From Streptomyces sp. XD-27 (GTDB taxonomy: Bacteria; Actinomycetota; Actinomycetes; Streptomycetales; Streptomycetaceae), in NCBI RefSeq assembly GCF_030553055.1, contig NZ_CP130713.1, positions 5,394,001-5,458,000 on the forward strand: DNA of 64,000 bases, read 5' to 3'. The notes beneath the pieces were generated by a model. It made no database searches and was not told the DNA's origin. It saw nothing but the letters and a program-made list of their open reading frames with translations. Each line of letters starts with the position of its first letter. The stretch's first letter is position 1. This document shows, piece after piece, positions 61,610-64,000 of the stretch. The translations under genes and the position numbers were made by a program.

Positions 61610-63211
61610 ATGGACGTGACTCCCCTTCTGATACTGGTCGCGGCGAGCGCCGCGGTCGCGGGCGCGGCCCGCCGGACCGCCGCCGTGCCGGGGCCGCTGC
61701 TGCTGGTCGCCGCGGGCCTCGGCGCCTCCTACGTGCCCGGCGTCCCCGACTACACGCTGGACCCGCACATCGTCCTGCCGCTCCTGCTCCCGCCCCTGCT
61801 GCACAGTGCGGCGCTGGGCAGCTCGTATCTGGACCTGCGCGCCAACCTGCGGCCGGTGGCGCTGCTGTCGGTCGGCTACGTGCTCTTCGCGACGCTCGCG
61901 GTCGGCTGGATCGCCTACCTGGTGGTGCCGGATCTGCCGCTGACCGCCGCCCTGGTACTGGGTGCGATCATCGCCCCGCCGGACGCCGTCGCCGCCACCG
62001 CCATCGCCCGCCGGGTGGGGCTGCCCAGCCGCATGACAACCGTCCTCCAGGGCGAGTCGCTGGTCAACGACGCGACCGCGATCACCGCGTACAAGGTGGC
62101 GCTGGCCGCCGCCGTCGGCGAAGGGGCCACCTGGGCGGGCGCCGTGGGCGAGTTCGCGCTCGCCGCCGTGGGCGGCCTCGGGACAGGGCTGGCCCTGATG
62201 GTGCCGCTGCACTGGCTGCGCACCCGGCTGCGCGACCCGCTGCTGCAGAACACCCTGTCGCTGCTCATCCCGTTCGTCGCCTACACCGCGGCCGAGGAGA
62301 TCGGCGCCTCCGGGGTGCTCGCCGTCGTGGTCGTCGCCCTCTACCTCGGCCATCGTTCCTGGCAGGTCGACTACGCCACCCGGATCCAGGAGGCGGCGGT
62401 GTGGCGGATGGTCACCTTCGTCCTGGAGTCGGTGGTGTTCGCGCTGATCGGCCTCCAGCTGCCGGTCGTGCTGCGTGGACTGGGCGACTACGGGGCGGGA
62501 GAGGCCGCCTGGTACGCGGTCGCGGTCCTCCTCGCCGTCATCGTCATGCGCTTCGTCTGGGTGCTGCCCGCCGGCTTCCTCCCCGGGGTGCTCACGCCCC
62601 GCGCCGGCGACCGCGGGCCCGTCCCCGGCAGGGCCGTGACCGTGATCGTCGGCTGGGCCGGGATGCGGGGCGTGGTGTCGCTGGCCATCGCCTTTTCCGT
62701 ACCGGAGACCGTGCACGGCGGCGGCGACTTCCCCGCCCGCAACCTGATCCTCTTCCTGGCCTTCACCACCGTCATCGGCACCCTCTGCGTCCAGGGCCTC
62801 ACCCTGGCGCCGTTGACCCGGCTGCTGCGGCTCCCCGGCCGCGACCGGCAGGCCGAGACGCTCCAGGAGGCGCAGGTCCAGTACGAGGCGTCCGAGGCGG
62901 CCGGGGCGCGGCTGGACCAGTTGCTCGCCGACGACCGCAACGCCCTGCCCCAGCCGCTTGCCGACCGGCTGCGCACCGTAGTGGAGCGGCGGCGCAACGC
63001 CATCTGGGAGCGGCTCGGGGCGGTCAACGAGACCACCGGGGAGTCGGTCGACGACACCTACCGCAGGCTGCTGAGGGAGCTGATCGCCGCCGAGCGCGAG
63101 GTGTTCGTGAGGCTTCGCGACGAGCGGCGGATCGACGACGAGATGCTGCGCAGGCTCCAGCGCCGGCTGGATCTGGAGGAGGCGGCGGTGTACCGGGAGG
63201 CGGCCCAGTAG
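61610..63211 (+). CDS. Na+/H+ antiporter, CPA1 family
   Basis: 533 residues, ATG 61610. About 12 transmembrane helices, then a cytoplasmic helical tail of about 120 residues. Ion-site marks: LGAIIAPPDAVAATAIARRVGLP and LQGESLVNDATAITAY (the ND motif of CPA1). It exchanges Na+ (or K+) for protons to keep pH. The Glu/Arg-rich tail may be regulatory. Confidence 0.92.
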   Translation: MDVTPLLILVAASAAVAGAARRTAAVPGPLLLVAAGLGASYVPGVPDYTLDPHIVLPLLLPPLLHSAALGSSYLDLRANLRPVALLSVGYVLFATLAVGWIAYLVVPDLPLTAALVLGAIIAPPDAVAATAIARRVGLPSRMTTVLQGESLVNDATAITAYKVALAAAVGEGATWAGAVGEFALAAVGGLGTGLALMVPLHWLRTRLRDPLLQNTLSLLIPFVAYTAAEEIGASGVLAVVVVALYLGHRSWQVDYATRIQEAAVWRMVTFVLESVVFALIGLQLPVVLRGLGDYGAGEAAWYAVAVLLAVIVMRFVWVLPAGFLPGVLTPRAGDRGPVPGRAVTVIVGWAGMRGVVSLAIAFSVPETVHGGGDFPARNLILFLAFTTVIGTLCVQGLTLAPLTRLLRLPGRDRQAETLQEAQVQYEASEAAGARLDQLLADDRNALPQPLADRLRTVVERRRNAIWERLGAVNETTGESVDDTYRRLLRELIAAEREVFVRLRDERRIDDEMLRRLQRRLDLEEAAVYREAAQ

Positions 63212-63234
63212 CCCCTCCGCCCGGGGCCTCGGCC

Positions 63235-64000
63235 TCACACTCCGCCGGTGATCACCGCCGCCACCGTGCTGCCGGGCGCGAACGCGCCCTCCTCGGCCAG
63301 CACTGTGAGTCCGTAGAGCATCTTGGCGACATAGAGACGTTCCAGCGGCAGGCCGTGGCGGTCCGCGAAGTCCTGGGCGAAGGCGTCGAGCGCGGGCGTG
63401 CTCCGGGCGTACCCGCCGCAGTGGAACCGGTCGTCCAGCCGCCAGTCCCCGGCACGCCCGCCGAACGCGGCCTCCTGGAGCCGCTCGACCTCCGCCCCGA
63501 GGAAGCCGCCCTTGAGAACCGGGAACCCGATGGCGCGCTGCCCGGGGCCGAGCCCGGCGGCCAGCCCCGCCAGCGTGCCGCCCGTGCCGCAGGCCACCGC
63601 CGCCACGTCCGCCCGCCCGCGCAGCTCACGGCCCAGGTCGGCGCAGCCGTGCACGGCGGCCGCGTTGCTGCCGCCCTCGGGGACCGGGAAGAAGGCGCCG
63701 AACCGCTCGCGCAGCTCCTCCAGCAGCGCCGGGTCCGACCGGCGGCGGTACGTGCCGCGGCTGACGAAGTGCAGCCGCATGCCGTCGGCGGCGCAGCGCG
63801 CGAGCGACGGGTTCAGCGGACGGTCGGCCAGCTCCTCGCCCCGTACGACACCGACGGTGGCGAGCCCGAGCAGCCGCCCCGCCGCGGCGGTGGCGCGCAG
63901 ATGGTTGGAGTACGCGCCGCCGAAGGTGAGCAGAGTGCTCGGGCCGTCCGCCGCGGCGGCGTGCAGGTTCGGCACGAGCTTGCGCCATTTGTTGCCCGGT
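63235..64000 (-). CDS. PLP-dependent ACC-deaminase/D-cysteine-desulfhydrase family, 5' end outside window
   Basis: The frame is open at the window edge; about 254 residues are seen. It opens with GNKWRKL (the PLP-binding Lys), then TFGGAYSNHLRATAAAGRLLGL (the family's SNH loop), EGGSNAAAVHG and a phosphate-binding CGTGGTLAGLAAGL. The family includes 1-aminocyclopropane-1-carboxylate deaminase and D-cysteine desulfhydrase, which differ at few residues; I cannot decide between them. The stop lies 23 bases from the convergent antiporter stop. Confidence 0.87.
   Translation of the reverse strand, partial: PGNKWRKLVPNLHAAAADGPSTLLTFGGAYSNHLRATAAAGRLLGLATVGVVRGEELADRPLNPSLARCAADGMRLHFVSRGTYRRRSDPALLEELRERFGAFFPVPEGGSNAAAVHGCADLGRELRGRADVAAVACGTGGTLAGLAAGLGPGQRAIGFPVLKGGFLGAEVERLQEAAFGGRAGDWRLDDRFHCGGYARSTPALDAFAQDFADRHGLPLERLYVAKMLYGLTVLAEEGAFAPGSTVAAVITGGV

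Overview
The window is high-GC chromosomal DNA of a Streptomyces, most likely core genome. The GC bias is strong, GTG starts are common, and WhiB-like proteins (WblC/WhiB7, WblE), the SigR-RsrA pair, the SigH locus and the DasR/DasABC chitobiose system are present. As far as I recall it, gene order follows the S. coelicolor stretch from uvrD2 through hisN, sigR-rsrA, nrdAB, dasR-dasABC, nagB and wblE to sigH. I see no insertion sequences, prophage, CRISPR array or biosynthetic cluster.

Layout. 1-3.6 kb: 3' part of uvrD2, then wblC behind a long attenuator leader with its own upstream ORF. 3.6-10.4 kb: ABC1/UbiB kinase, an orphan ThiF-like protein, a zinc peptidase, and a TerD-AIM24 fusion followed by two AIM24 proteins. 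10.4-19.5 kb: NUDIX protein, zinc metalloprotease, SDR protein, moaE, PDZ-Lon protease, PPA1309 protein and a large UPF0182 membrane protein. 19.5-24.7 kb: two identical initiator tRNA genes flanking a Sel1-repeat gene, then a Fur-type regulator divergent from catalase, and a CBS protein. 24.9-31.9 kb: hisN, TetR and SMR genes, rsgA-aroA, an M50 peptidase, an HMCES-type protein and a hydrolase. 31.9-38.9 kb: sigR-rsrA behind an exact SigR promoter, HD-GYP protein(s), a TPR protein and def. 39-41 kb: three small secreted proteins of unknown function. 41-46.8 kb: nrdAB under a cobalamin riboswitch and NrdR boxes, then a monocarboxylate-type symporter. 47-53.6 kb: the dasR/dasABC/dasD/nagB amino-sugar regulon with dre operators. 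53.6-64 kb: SDR/TetR pair, a PdtaS-like kinase with a dre-like site, wblE with a Crp-like site, a lipid kinase, sigH with its anti-sigma gene, an Na+/H+ antiporter and the end of a PLP enzyme gene.

How it works together. Several units are stress or nutrient circuits with visible control sequences: antibiotic-induced WblC through ribosome-mediated attenuation, thiol-oxidative SigR/RsrA, peroxide-responsive catalase, B12- and NrdR-controlled ribonucleotide reductase, and GlcNAc-responsive DasR.

Quality warning. Three genes (the Sel1 protein, sigR, nrdB) each carry an apparent one-base loss in a G or C run that breaks an otherwise well-conserved frame. Two of them are core genes, so assembly or sequencing error is the likeliest reason. 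The 1172-residue HD-GYP fusion may be another indel artefact.
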